DNA from: Marinobacter sp. X15-166B
Lineage (GTDB): Bacteria > Pseudomonadota > Gammaproteobacteria > Pseudomonadales > Oleiphilaceae
Assembly: GCF_001752365.1 (NCBI RefSeq)
Contig: NZ_MEIY01000001.1
Location: forward strand, 2,224,473 to 2,288,472
Direction of reading: 5' to 3'
DNA length: 64,000 bases
Below the pieces are notes generated by a model that worked only from the letters and a program-made list of their open reading frames with translations, had not been told where the DNA came from and searched no databases. A program made the translations under genes and the position numbers. Below, piece after piece: positions 37,015-45,083 of the stretch; the first letter of the stretch is position 1; each line of letters opens with the position of its first letter.

Positions 37015-38085
37015 TTACAGGCGCTCAAACGCGATCAAATGATCCGCGTCTACAGCCACAGGCACGGCTTCGCCCAGGTGAAAGTCCAGGTGGCTGCGGA
37101 ACAGGGCTTCAAACTCGGTATCGTCCGACAGGCGGAAGCGGTACAGGGTGGAAGTGCCGGCGAAGGTCTTTTCAACCACCTTGGGTTTCAGGGCCGACTC
37201 CGGATCGTACACGATGTCGTCCGGTCGAATCAGCACATCCACCAACGTGCCAGCAGACCAGTTATAAGCGCGATTGCCGTGAATTGTCCCCAGATCGGAC
37301 TTGATCGTATCCGGCCCCAGGGCGACACCCGGTATGAACCCCCCCTGACCGACAAAACCGGCCACAAAACGGTTGGCCGGTTCATGGTACAGGTTGTAAG
37401 GCACGTCCCACTGCTGAATTTCCCCCGCTTTCAGCACGGCCACCTGGTCGCACATGGCAAATGCCTCGTGCTGATCGTGGGTAACCAGCATGGCGCTGAT
37501 GCCCAGACTCTTCAGGATTTCGCGCACATCGATGCTGAGCCGCCGCCGTAAATCCGAGTCCAGGTTCGAAAAGGGTTCATCCAGCAGGATCAGGGTGGGT
37601 TGCGGTGCCAGAGCACGCGCCAGGGCGACCCGCTGCTGCTGACCGCCCGACAACTCGTGGGGGTACTGGTTGGCGAGATCCTGCAAATGAACCAGATCGA
37701 GCAGTTCCATGATCTTGCGGCGCCGTTCCGTTTTGGTTTCATTGTGCAGGCCAAACCCGACGTTGTCGGCGACGGTGAGATGGGGGAACAGAGCGTAATC
37801 CTGAAACACCATCCCGATTTTGCGCTGCTCCGGGGGCAGCATGCGACCCGGCAGGCTGATGGGGCGGGACTCCAGCCGGATTTCACCGCCGGAGATGGGC
37901 AAAAAACCCGCCAGCGCCCGCAAAGTGGTGCTTTTGCCGCACCCGCTGGGGCCCAGCAGGCAGCCAATGTCGCCGTAGCCCAGCACGAAACTGATGTCCC
38001 GGACCACCGCCTCGCCCTCATACCCGCAGGACAGGTTTTTGACCTCAAGGTGCCAGCCTGGGTTGTCGAGTTGCCCCTTGCTCAT
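37015..38085 (-). CDS. FbpC-type ABC transporter ATPase without its permease genes
   Basis: ATP-binding subunit of the ferric-iron/thiamine/spermidine import type, 356 residues. Walker A is GPSGCGKSTTLRALAG, signature LSGGQQQRVALARAL, Walker B LILLDEPFSNLD and the switch His in VTHDQHEAFAM. A C-terminal TOBE-like regulatory domain follows (VDVLIRPDDIVYDPES). The ATG at 38085 is chosen for alignment with the family; the ribosome binding site is weak. It is 7 bp after argF on the same strand. No permease or binding protein gene is nearby, so partners must be elsewhere. The argF-ATPase pairing is also known to me from Pseudomonas. Confidence 0.88.
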   Translation of the reverse strand: MSKGQLDNPGWHLEVKNLSCGYEGEAVVRDISFVLGYGDIGCLLGPSGCGKSTTLRALAGFLPISGGEIRLESRPISLPGRMLPPEQRKIGMVFQDYALFPHLTVADNVGFGLHNETKTERRRKIMELLDLVHLQDLANQYPHELSGGQQQRVALARALAPQPTLILLDEPFSNLDSDLRRRLSIDVREILKSLGISAMLVTHDQHEAFAMCDQVAVLKAGEIQQWDVPYNLYHEPANRFVAGFVGQGGFIPGVALGPDTIKSDLGTIHGNRAYNWSAGTLVDVLIRPDDIVYDPESALKPKVVEKTFAGTSTLYRFRLSDDTEFEALFRSHLDFHLGEAVPVAVDADHLIAFERL

Positions 38086-38092
38086 ATGTACG

Positions 38093-39007
38093 TCAGTCCA
38101 GTTTGCCGAGAATGAGAAATTCCAACAGCGCCTTCTGCGCATGGAGGCGGTTTTCGGCCTCATCCCACACCACCGACCCCGGGTGGTCGAGCATGTCTGC
38201 TGACACTTCTTCGCCGCGGTGGGCGGGCAGGCAATGCATGAACAGCGCGTCTTTGTCCGCCAGTTGCATCAGCCCGGGATTGATCTGGTAACCGGCAAAG
38301 GCTTGTTTACGGGCCTTTTGCTCCTCTTCCTGACCCATGGAGGCCCACACGTCAGTGACCAGCAGGTGGGCGTCGCGGGCGGCTTCGGCGGGGTCAGGCA
38401 TGATCCGGACCCGGTCTCCGGCTTCCGCGACCAGACTGGCGTCGGGTTCATAGCCCTGGGGGCAGGCAATGCGCAGGTTAAAACCGAACTGACGTGCCGC
38501 ATTGATGTACGAGTTGCACATGTTGTTGCCATCTCCCACCCAGGTGACTGTTGCGCCGGCAATGCTGCCGCGGTGCTCCTGGTAGGTCTGCATGTCTGCC
38601 AGCAGTTGACAGGGGTGGTAATCATCCGTCAGCGCATTGATGACCGGGGCGCGGGAGGCTTGGGCAAACCGGGTGACAATATCATGGGCGAAGGTGCGCA
38701 CCATGACCGCATCCACCATACTGGATATCACTCGGGCGGAGTCTTCGATCGGCTCGCCGCGGCCCAGTTGGGTGTCCCGGGGCGACAAGAACAAGGCGGC
38801 GCCGCCAAGCTGGGTCATGCCGGCTTCGAACGAAACCCGGGTGCGTGTTGACGATTTCTCGAACACCATGGCCAGCACGCGATTTTTCAATGAATCCCGG
38901 GTTGCTCCCTTTCGCCAGGCTTGACGCAGTTTGCTGGCGTGCGCCAATAGATCGGTCAGCTCAGCGGACGTCATGTCGTTGAGGGTCAGGAAATGTCTTG
39001 TTGCCAT
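38093..39007 (-). CDS. argF: ornithine carbamoyltransferase (anabolic)
   Basis: ArgF makes citrulline from ornithine and carbamoyl phosphate in arginine biosynthesis. The 304-residue product starts [20 protein letters not shown] at ATG 39007, after AAGG. The carbamoyl phosphate site is [12 protein letters not shown], with [11 protein letters not shown] further on and the ornithine-site motif [14 protein letters not shown] with catalytic Cys. Its short length fits the anabolic trimer. It is upstream of the orphan ABC ATPase gene on the minus strand. Confidence 0.96.
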   Translation of the reverse strand: MATRHFLTLNDMTSAELTDLLAHASKLRQAWRKGATRDSLKNRVLAMVFEKSSTRTRVSFEAGMTQLGGAALFLSPRDTQLGRGEPIEDSARVISSMVDAVMVRTFAHDIVTRFAQASRAPVINALTDDYHPCQLLADMQTYQEHRGSIAGATVTWVGDGNNMCNSYINAARQFGFNLRIACPQGYEPDASLVAEAGDRVRIMPDPAEAARDAHLLVTDVWASMGQEEEQKARKQAFAGYQINPGLMQLADKDALFMHCLPAHRGEEVSADMLDHPGSVVWDEAENRLHAQKALLEFLILGKLD

Positions 39008-39022
39008 GTTCTCGGCCTTCTG

Positions 39023-39052
39023 TATATAAACCGTCAATCGTGGAAGTGTCAG
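39023..39052 (-). promoter_or_regulatory. candidate sigma-70 promoter of argF
   Basis: On the minus strand CTGACA (39052-39047) and TATATA (39028-39023) are separated by 18 bases, close to consensus. The -10 ends only 15 bases before the argF ATG, which would leave a leader of under 10 bases and cut the AAGG site; the real start may therefore lie elsewhere. Confidence 0.35.
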
Positions 39053-39222
39053 ACCATGCCCAGCCGGGAACAACGACACTACCGGCATGCATTCATTGCA
39101 CCGGTTCGCGGGAAGGTTGGTGGTCTGGGGTGCCTATGTGCTGGCAGACATCCAAGTCTAGCGGGTAACCCCTAGCATGACAACGCCGTGGCGGTATTGG
39201 CGGGCCGAAGAGAGCGAACCTG

Positions 39223-39253
39223 TTTGGTGAGTATCCCGCAGGGTGTGTACAAT
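39223..39253 (+). promoter_or_regulatory. candidate promoter of grxD
   Basis: TACAAT at 39248-39253 is a good -10; TTGGTG at 39224-39229 is an acceptable -35 at spacing 18. It lies 56 bp before the grxD start. The other part of the 301-bp argF-grxD gap holds an imperfect palindrome near 39160 (CTAGCGGGTAACCCCTAG) of unknown role. Confidence 0.4.
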
Positions 39254-39308
39254 GTGCTCAAGTGCATCGCAGGTCGGTGCTTCCGTTGTTTATGAAGGGT
39301 GAAGTTTT

Positions 39309-39635
39309 ATGGATATCAACGAAACCATCAAGAGCCAGTTGCAAGAGAACCCGGTCATTCTCTACATGAAAGGTTCTCCCCAGGCGCCGCAGTGCGGCTT
39401 CTCCGCGAAAACAGTGCAGGCCCTGATGGCATGTGGCGAGCGTTTCGCGTTCGTCAACATCCTGGACAATCAGGAGCTGCGCGAAGGACTGAAAATCTAC
39501 TCGAGCTGGCCCACCTATCCACAGCTGTACATCGACGGTGAGTTGGTTGGCGGTTGTGACATCGTGCTGGAAATGTCCGAGAGTGGCGAACTGGCTACCA
39601 TGGTCAAGGCGGCCGTACAAAAAGCTGAAGCCTGA
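39309..39635 (+). CDS. grxD: monothiol glutaredoxin (Grx4/GrxD)
   Basis: Monothiol CGFS glutaredoxins carry and transfer [2Fe-2S] clusters together with glutathione and BolA-like proteins. The 108-residue protein has the active site QCGFSAKTV near residue 32, the glutathione-binding WPTYPQLYIDGELVGGCDIV and Lys22 in YMKGSP. Length and motifs match E. coli GrxD. It is transcribed alone and ends at a strong hairpin. Confidence 0.96.
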   Translation: MDINETIKSQLQENPVILYMKGSPQAPQCGFSAKTVQALMACGERFAFVNILDNQELREGLKIYSSWPTYPQLYIDGELVGGCDIVLEMSESGELATMVKAAVQKAEA

Positions 39636-39691
39636 TTCCGCCGCAGCCGCTCCGGGGGCCGGGTTGTACCAGCCCCGGCAGCGGAATTTTT
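39635..39691 (+). terminator. terminator after grxD
   Basis: ATTCCGC (39635-39641) pairs with GCGGAAT (39681-39687), with an inner GCCGGG/CCCGGC stem (39658-39663 and 39674-39679) and a run of five T at 39687-39691. It ends grxD before the convergent DUF1631 gene. Confidence 0.6.
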
Positions 39692-39718
39692 GCCGACCGG
39701 CGCCGTTTCAGGCGCTTG

Positions 39719-41917
39719 TCAGGCCTTGCCCCGCAAACTGCCCACGACCGCGTTCAGGGCCCGGTCTATCAAGGCGCCCTGCTCAAGCACCGTAAGCCGG
39801 CCTTGCCGCAGTTCATGGGCCAGTTCAAACCGGCTTTTCTCGATCACCTTGAGCCCCATCCGGTTCACGAACACAAAACTGTCCGCTTCTTCGATCACCG
39901 CCGACAACTTGCAGCGAAAACTGGCACCGTTTACCAGATTGAACTCAACCCAGTTACCGACTTCAATGGCATCGATCTTGCCGACGTGTTCGGCGATGGC
40001 GGCGTCTTCCAGTTCTTGCTGGCGCTGTATGGCGGTTTGGTGCACTTCCGGCGCCGGCTCGAAGGATTCAGGCTCGGGCGGGGTGTCCTGGGCTTCTGCC
40101 AGCGCGTGGGCACGAAACGCCTGGGTGAGTTCCCGCTTGAGCTCGCCCATCATCTCGTCAAGGCGAGCCGAGCTGTAGGACACTTCTTCCAGTCCCGCCC
40201 GAAGTGATTTAAGCAGGCCGGGCACCACCCGCACCCATTGGCTTCGCCGGTCGTCGTCCTGATGGGGGTGCAGGCACCAGATGAGGTCGTCCACCACCCT
40301 GACAGACTGGATCCAGCGGTGCTCCAGGTCGTCGCGCAGATAGGCCAGAAACAACACCCGGCTCCAGCCGTTCAACAGGATGTCCCGGATGGCCTCCGGC
40401 ACCCGGTAGCGGGCAAGTTTGTCGTGGAGCAGTTTGTCGACCGTCTCCTGTGCTTTTTGTGACTTGATGCGGCCCCGCTCAGATTCGCGCGTGCGCTGCT
40501 CCACCAGTGAAGATTTCCGGTTTTCCCGGGCCAGGAACTGGTCAAACTCGTCATTCAGCGTTTCAAACAACACAGCGTCACCATCAGATTCGTCAAGAAT
40601 GCGCAGTACAATGGTATGGATTTGCTCGTACAGTTTGTCGCGGGCTTTTTCGTCGCTGTTGCTCCAGCCGATGCCCGCTTTGGCCAGCGAGTTCAGCAGG
40701 CGCCGGGCAGGGTGGCTCGACTTGCTGAAAAAGCTGCGGTCCTTGATGACGACTTTCAGGATGGGAATCTGCAACCGGCTGATCAGCACCTGAATCGGGG
40801 CTGACAGGTTATAGTCATCCAGGATGAATTCGAACAGCATGGCCACGAGGCTGATCAGATCTTCATCGATTTCAGTCAGTGCGGCCTGCTTGCCCTCATC
40901 GGTTCTGGCGCCGCTGAGGAGTTGCGCCACGAGGGCGCGCAGGTCGATCACCACCGGGTCGCCCGCGCTCAGGTTGCTGGTGTCCTGCTCTGCCGGTCTT
41001 TGCGGCAGGTTGCGTAAAATCTGCACCAACTCGGCGCCGCCAATCACCTGCAGATTCGGGTCGGAGCCCCTTGGCGGCTGGTTGGCGTGGTGCCGTTGCT
41101 GGCTCAGCAGCTGATGAATCTGCTGGAACAGGGCTTCATCTTCCTCCCGGGTGCTGGCGCTGCTGGCGGCATCCGCCGGCCGTTCCGATGAGCTGGATGC
41201 TGTGTTCTGGGGGGGCTTCCTGCCGTGGTAGCGAAAATTGGGAATCACTCCGGCGTGGATCAGAATGCGGTTGGCTTCATCGAGCAGCATGCCGAGATTG
41301 GCGACCACGTAGCGGTCGAATTGTTTGAGGACAATCAGACGCTCACGAATCTGGATCTCCAGGACCTGGGCGGCTTCCACGAACGCGCTGCACAGGTGTT
41401 CGGGGGCCAGCGGGTTGACCGGGTTGTCTTCTCCGGCACCGGGATAGACGGCCGAAAAGCGGGCCTGGAGTTGAATCAGCGGACCCTGAAAGTAAGCACG
41501 GGATTTGCTGATCATGGCGTTCAGGGCGACCTGCTCTTCCAGATCGTCATCCTGCACCAGGGACAGGCTGTCAGCGGTGGCGGGACTGCTGCTTAGCTGC
41601 GTGGTTTCGGTGGAGCTGGAGGTTGGCGGGTTCGCGAACAGCTGGCCCACCGCGTGCTGGAAGCTTTTTTCTATGCCTTTACGCTTGATGCGTATTTCGC
41701 GCATTGCTTCAAAGTAGCGGTTCTGCTCGTTGTTGCTGCGGGCGTTATTGGCGAGTTCGAACAGGGAGTCATCAACGGCGTCAAAGGCGCCCTGCAGCAG
41801 GTCTCCGAGTCCGGCCACCACCGTGTCGCGGATTCTTACGACTTCACCGGGAGCGCCAGGCGCAGCGGCACCGTCCCCGTGACCGTGGAGGTGATGTATG
41901 CCGGACTGCTTGTTCAT
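39719..41917 (-). CDS. DUF1631-family protein
   Basis: A 732-residue protein without signal peptide or membrane helix. Family members are sometimes misnamed thymidine phosphorylase; function is unknown. The N-terminal half is helical (blocks such as FDAVDDSLFELANNARSNNE and RIKRKGIEKSFQHAV), with a low-complexity linker rich in Ser, Pro and Gln at about 80-115 and 240-300. A central helical segment contains RDILLNGWSRVLFLAYLRD. The last 100 residues (VGNWVEFNLVNGASFRCKLS, FVFVNRMGLKVIEKSRFELA) form a likely beta-barrel that resembles PilZ folds, which could bind cyclic-di-GMP, but no RxxxR or D/NxSxxG signature is clearly present. It stands alone on the minus strand. Confidence 0.85.
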   Translation of the reverse strand: MNKQSGIHHLHGHGDGAAAPGAPGEVVRIRDTVVAGLGDLLQGAFDAVDDSLFELANNARSNNEQNRYFEAMREIRIKRKGIEKSFQHAVGQLFANPPTSSSTETTQLSSSPATADSLSLVQDDDLEEQVALNAMISKSRAYFQGPLIQLQARFSAVYPGAGEDNPVNPLAPEHLCSAFVEAAQVLEIQIRERLIVLKQFDRYVVANLGMLLDEANRILIHAGVIPNFRYHGRKPPQNTASSSSERPADAASSASTREEDEALFQQIHQLLSQQRHHANQPPRGSDPNLQVIGGAELVQILRNLPQRPAEQDTSNLSAGDPVVIDLRALVAQLLSGARTDEGKQAALTEIDEDLISLVAMLFEFILDDYNLSAPIQVLISRLQIPILKVVIKDRSFFSKSSHPARRLLNSLAKAGIGWSNSDEKARDKLYEQIHTIVLRILDESDGDAVLFETLNDEFDQFLARENRKSSLVEQRTRESERGRIKSQKAQETVDKLLHDKLARYRVPEAIRDILLNGWSRVLFLAYLRDDLEHRWIQSVRVVDDLIWCLHPHQDDDRRSQWVRVVPGLLKSLRAGLEEVSYSSARLDEMMGELKRELTQAFRAHALAEAQDTPPEPESFEPAPEVHQTAIQRQQELEDAAIAEHVGKIDAIEVGNWVEFNLVNGASFRCKLSAVIEEADSFVFVNRMGLKVIEKSRFELAHELRQGRLTVLEQGALIDRALNAVVGSLRGKA

Positions 41918-42024
41918 GGCCGACTCCCTGTTTGCCGTGACCGGATACCCACCGGACCTTGCGTTTGATCTTCTAGAACCGGGTTAATCTACCGTAAATC
42001 CTGTACGGGTTAAATAAGCAATTG

Positions 42025-42627
42025 CTAGCCAGTGTAGACTGGACCTATGCCTACACTCCAGATCACCACACTGATTGCCAATAATGCGACGAACATCACT
42101 AAACCGACCGTGAGTACCGACGATGCAAACATGAAACCGCGGCCTTCGGGAATGTTCATCAGAATCGGCAGGCCTTCGTAAAGCAGGTAGACCGCGTAGG
42201 CAATGGCGATAAAGCCGACGAACATGTTGAGCCAGATGTGCGGGTAAGCCGCGGACGCGCCCAGCAGCAGCACCGGGGTCACCGCGTAAGCCGCCAGGGT
42301 GGTACCAAAACGCTGCCGGCCTTTCACCGCGTAGGTGGCGGAGAAAAAATCAATAAAGCGCCCGATGATATAGATGCCGACCAGCAGAGCGAGGTAAAAC
42401 AGCACGGTAAGCTGCAAGGCGCTGGTGGCCGTCAATCGTATGACCGGGCCATCGCCGATTTGCCAGCCGACATGGGTGCTGCCGTAATACCCCGCGGCGG
42501 CCGGAATCAGCGAGAGGAGCAGGATGTGGCCGATGTACAGTTTGCTGACGGGTTCGGCGTCTTTGCGGATGGCTTCCCATGTGCGATCAGGTTTTACCAG
42601 CAGGCTGAAGGCGTGTCCCAGGCTCAT
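42025..42627 (-). CDS. Yip1-domain inner membrane protein
   Basis: A 200-residue membrane protein with about five to six hydrophobic helices: segments around ILLLSLIPAAAGYYG, LTVLFYLALLVGIYIIGRFI, GTTLAAYAVTPVLLLGASA, IWLNMFVGFIAIAYAVYLLY and VLTVGLVMFVALLAISVVIW. The start SLGHAFSLLVKPDRTWEAIR and the overall pattern are typical of bacterial Yip1-like proteins, whose function is unknown. It lies between the DUF1631 and corB-like genes, on the same strand but not overlapping. Confidence 0.83.
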   Translation of the reverse strand: MSLGHAFSLLVKPDRTWEAIRKDAEPVSKLYIGHILLLSLIPAAAGYYGSTHVGWQIGDGPVIRLTATSALQLTVLFYLALLVGIYIIGRFIDFFSATYAVKGRQRFGTTLAAYAVTPVLLLGASAAYPHIWLNMFVGFIAIAYAVYLLYEGLPILMNIPEGRGFMFASSVLTVGLVMFVALLAISVVIWSVGIGPVYTG

Positions 42628-42726
42628 GGATGATTCCCCTTTGTTTATTATTCTTCAATCTCGCCTCTTTAGTTTTGGTGGTGAACGGTGATTGGTCAAG
42701 GTTTTGCTTCGGCTGCGAGGTTTGCG

Positions 42727-44007
42727 TCAGGATTTCCCGTAGCGCTTGCGCCGTTTGATGGGGTGGACAATCGCAGCCTGTACTACGTTGTCCTTGATTT
42801 GCAGCACTTCAATGGGGTGGCCGTCAATGTACAGGCAAACGTTGGTTTCCGGGATGGCTTCGAGTTGTTCGGTGATCAGACCGTTCAGGGTCTTGGGGCC
42901 GTCGGTGCGCAGTTTCCAGCCGAGGTTTTTGTTGATGGTGCGCACCGGTGCGGTACCGTCAATAATAAAGGTGCCATTTTTCTGCGGGATGATGTCGGGG
43001 CTGGTGGCGGCAAAGTCGGTGGTGAACTCGCCGACGATTTCTTCGAGAATGTCTTCCAGGGTCGCTATGCCCAGCACGTCGCCATACTCGTCCACTACTA
43101 TGCCAAAGCGCCGCTTGTCTTTCTGGAAGTTGATCAGCTGGGTGTTCAGCGGGGTGCTTTCCGGAATGAAGAAGGGCTCCCGGCACAGCTGCATCAGCAT
43201 GGCTTTGTTGACCGTGTCCTGCAGCAGCAGTTTGGTGGCGTTGCGCAGGTGCAGGATGCCCTGAATGTTGTTGATGTCCCCCTGGTAGACCGGCAGGCGG
43301 GTGTGCTGGCTGGCGCGGAGCTGGCGGATGATGGTGTCCATGTCGTCGTCGAGGTCGATGCCGATGACGTCGTTGCGCGGCACCATGATGTCATTGACGG
43401 TGACGTTTTCCAGGTCGAGAATGCTGACCAGCATGTCTTTGTGTTTGGGCGGAATGAGTGCGCCAGCCTCGTTGACCAGGGTGCGCAGTTCTTCGCGGCT
43501 GAGGTGGTCGTCCGCAGCGTTCGCAGCAGAGATGCCCATCAGTTTCAGGATGCCGCCGGTGAGCAGGTTTACCAGCCACACAATCGGGTACAGCGCTTTC
43601 AGCAGCGGCCCCAGAACGACGCTGGCGGGAAATGCGATTTTCTCCGGAAACAGCGCGGCCAGGGTCTTGGGCGTGACCTCGGCGAAGATCAGGATGACCA
43701 CGGTGAGCAGCACGGTGGCAATGGCAATGCCGGCGTCGCCCCAGATGCGTATGGCGATCACCGTGGCGATTGCCGACGCAAATATGTTAACAAAGTTGTT
43801 GCCGATCAGAATGACGCCGATCAGTTGGTCAGTGCGTTGCAACAGGTTTTGCGCGCGCTGGGCACCCTTGTGGCCGGTCTTTGCCAAGTGTCTCAGGCGG
43901 TACCGGTTCAGGGCCATCATGCCGGTTTCGGAGCTGGAGAAGAATGCAGACAGTAAAATGAGGCCTACAAGAAGGGAAAACAGCGCGGTAAGCGATGCCT
44001 CGTTCAA
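42727..44007 (-). CDS. CNNM/CorB-type transporter (DUF21-CBS-CorC_HlyC)
   Basis: A 426-residue inner-membrane protein of the CNNM/CorB family, linked to Mg2+ homeostasis or efflux. The N-terminal DUF21 domain has about four membrane helices (FSLLVGLILLSAFFSSSETG with the SSSE motif, VILIGNNFVNIFASAIATVI, VLLTVVILIFAEVTPKTLA). A CBS pair follows (about 195-320: VNDIMVPRNDVIGIDLDDD, FQKDKRRFGIVVDEYGDVLG) and a C-terminal CorC_HlyC domain. E. coli YfjD is the counterpart at the same place near ypjD and ffh. Confidence 0.93.
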   Translation of the reverse strand: MNEASLTALFSLLVGLILLSAFFSSSETGMMALNRYRLRHLAKTGHKGAQRAQNLLQRTDQLIGVILIGNNFVNIFASAIATVIAIRIWGDAGIAIATVLLTVVILIFAEVTPKTLAALFPEKIAFPASVVLGPLLKALYPIVWLVNLLTGGILKLMGISAANAADDHLSREELRTLVNEAGALIPPKHKDMLVSILDLENVTVNDIMVPRNDVIGIDLDDDMDTIIRQLRASQHTRLPVYQGDINNIQGILHLRNATKLLLQDTVNKAMLMQLCREPFFIPESTPLNTQLINFQKDKRRFGIVVDEYGDVLGIATLEDILEEIVGEFTTDFAATSPDIIPQKNGTFIIDGTAPVRTINKNLGWKLRTDGPKTLNGLITEQLEAIPETNVCLYIDGHPIEVLQIKDNVVQAAIVHPIKRRKRYGKS

Positions 44008-44040
44008 AAAGTGCCGTCCTTATGTTTTGGATAATCTGGC

Positions 44041-44070
44041 AAAATAGGGGCTGATGGCCATTGCTGTCAA
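44041..44070 (-). promoter_or_regulatory. sigma-70 type promoter of the corB-like gene
   Basis: On the minus strand a consensus TTGACA (44070-44065) is followed after 18 bases by TATTTT (44046-44041), 34 bp before the corB-like start. Confidence 0.55.
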
Positions 44071-44091
44071 GTGTTGCGTGGTGAGGCGGCC

Positions 44092-44892
44092 TTATAGTTG
44101 GAAGATGAACTCCAGTGCCAGCTTGCTGCCAAAGTAGGCGAGCATCAGCAGGGCGGTCCCCGCCAGGGTCCAGCGGCTTGCGGTGGTGCCACGCCAGCCC
44201 TTGGTGTAGCGGCCGATCAGCAGGGCGACAAACACCGCCAAAGACAGCAGAGAGAATACGGTCTTGTGGGCCAGGTGCTGGGCAAACAGGTCGTCGATAA
44301 ACACCGCCCCGGTGAGAATGGCGAAGGTCAGCATGACCACTCCCGCCCAGACCATTTCAAACAGCAGCGATTCCATGGTCTGCAACGGGGGCAGGTTGCG
44401 GATCAGCGCGCTGTTGTAGTTGCTCTTCAGTTGGTTGTTCTGGATGTGCAGCAGGAGCGCCTGGGCCGCCGCCAGCGACAGCAGGCTGTAGGCGGTTATG
44501 GACAGGGTAATGTGCGCCAGGATGCCGTAACTGCTGTCTGCCACAATCCGCGGGGGCGTGGTGTTGATCAGCACGGCAAGGATGGACAGACAGGCCAGTG
44601 GGTAAATGCCCAGGAACAGGTTGTGCACCGGCTTGCGTAAATTCAGGACCAGCAGCATGGCGACGATCAGCCAGGAGATCACCGCTGAGCTCTCGAAGAG
44701 CCCCAGGTTGTATCCGGACTCGAGGTGCACGACTTGCCAGGCCAGCAGGCCGTGGCTGACCAGCGCTACTCCGCCGATGACCGAGGTGATGGCAACGCCT
44801 GCGTGTACCCGTCCGCGGAAGCTGAGCGCCTGCAGCGCGGTTCCGATACTGTAAAGAAGAAGCGAAGTCACCGCGAGAATCAGCGTTCCCAT
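44092..44892 (-). CDS. YpjD-like cytochrome c assembly-family membrane protein
   Basis: A 266-residue protein with about eight hydrophobic helices, of the CcsA/HemX family (YpjD in E. coli). ATG 44892 follows AAGGA by 6 bases; a start further upstream at 45051 would add 53 polar residues and is unlikely. Characteristic segments are LLLYSIGTALQALSFRG, the haem-handling-type region around HITLSITAYSLLSLAAAQAL and FAQHLAHKTVFSLLSLAVF with conserved histidines. A real role in cytochrome c maturation is not established for YpjD. It keeps the conserved position divergent from ffh. Confidence 0.88.
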   Translation of the reverse strand: MGTLILAVTSLLLYSIGTALQALSFRGRVHAGVAITSVIGGVALVSHGLLAWQVVHLESGYNLGLFESSAVISWLIVAMLLVLNLRKPVHNLFLGIYPLACLSILAVLINTTPPRIVADSSYGILAHITLSITAYSLLSLAAAQALLLHIQNNQLKSNYNSALIRNLPPLQTMESLLFEMVWAGVVMLTFAILTGAVFIDDLFAQHLAHKTVFSLLSLAVFVALLIGRYTKGWRGTTASRWTLAGTALLMLAYFGSKLALEFIFQL

Positions 44893-45004
44893 GTTGTCCT
44901 TTTTGAGTGTTGATTTGTATAGTAATTCAGTCGACGGGCTGGATTGACCGGCTCGATTGTGTATGGATTTCGCCTGCCCAGTCGTTTCAGAGCGATAGTC
45001 TGGG

Positions 45005-45010
45005 TATAAT
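45005..45010 (+). promoter_or_regulatory. consensus -10 hexamer of ffh
   Basis: A perfect TATAAT lies 74 bp before the ffh start in the 191-bp divergent gap. No good -35 hexamer lies at 16-18 bp (44982-44989 reads TCGTTTCA). Confidence 0.5.
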
Positions 45011-45083
45011 GTCGCGATAGTGCAACCGGAATCAACCGGTTCCGTGTTCATGCGCCCAATTATCAGGGGTACGGAATAACACC

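Noticed and set aside
42688..43956. Plus-strand open frame of about 420 codons over the corB-like gene
   Set aside because: Antisense to a clear CNNM/CorB protein with promoter and known neighbours.
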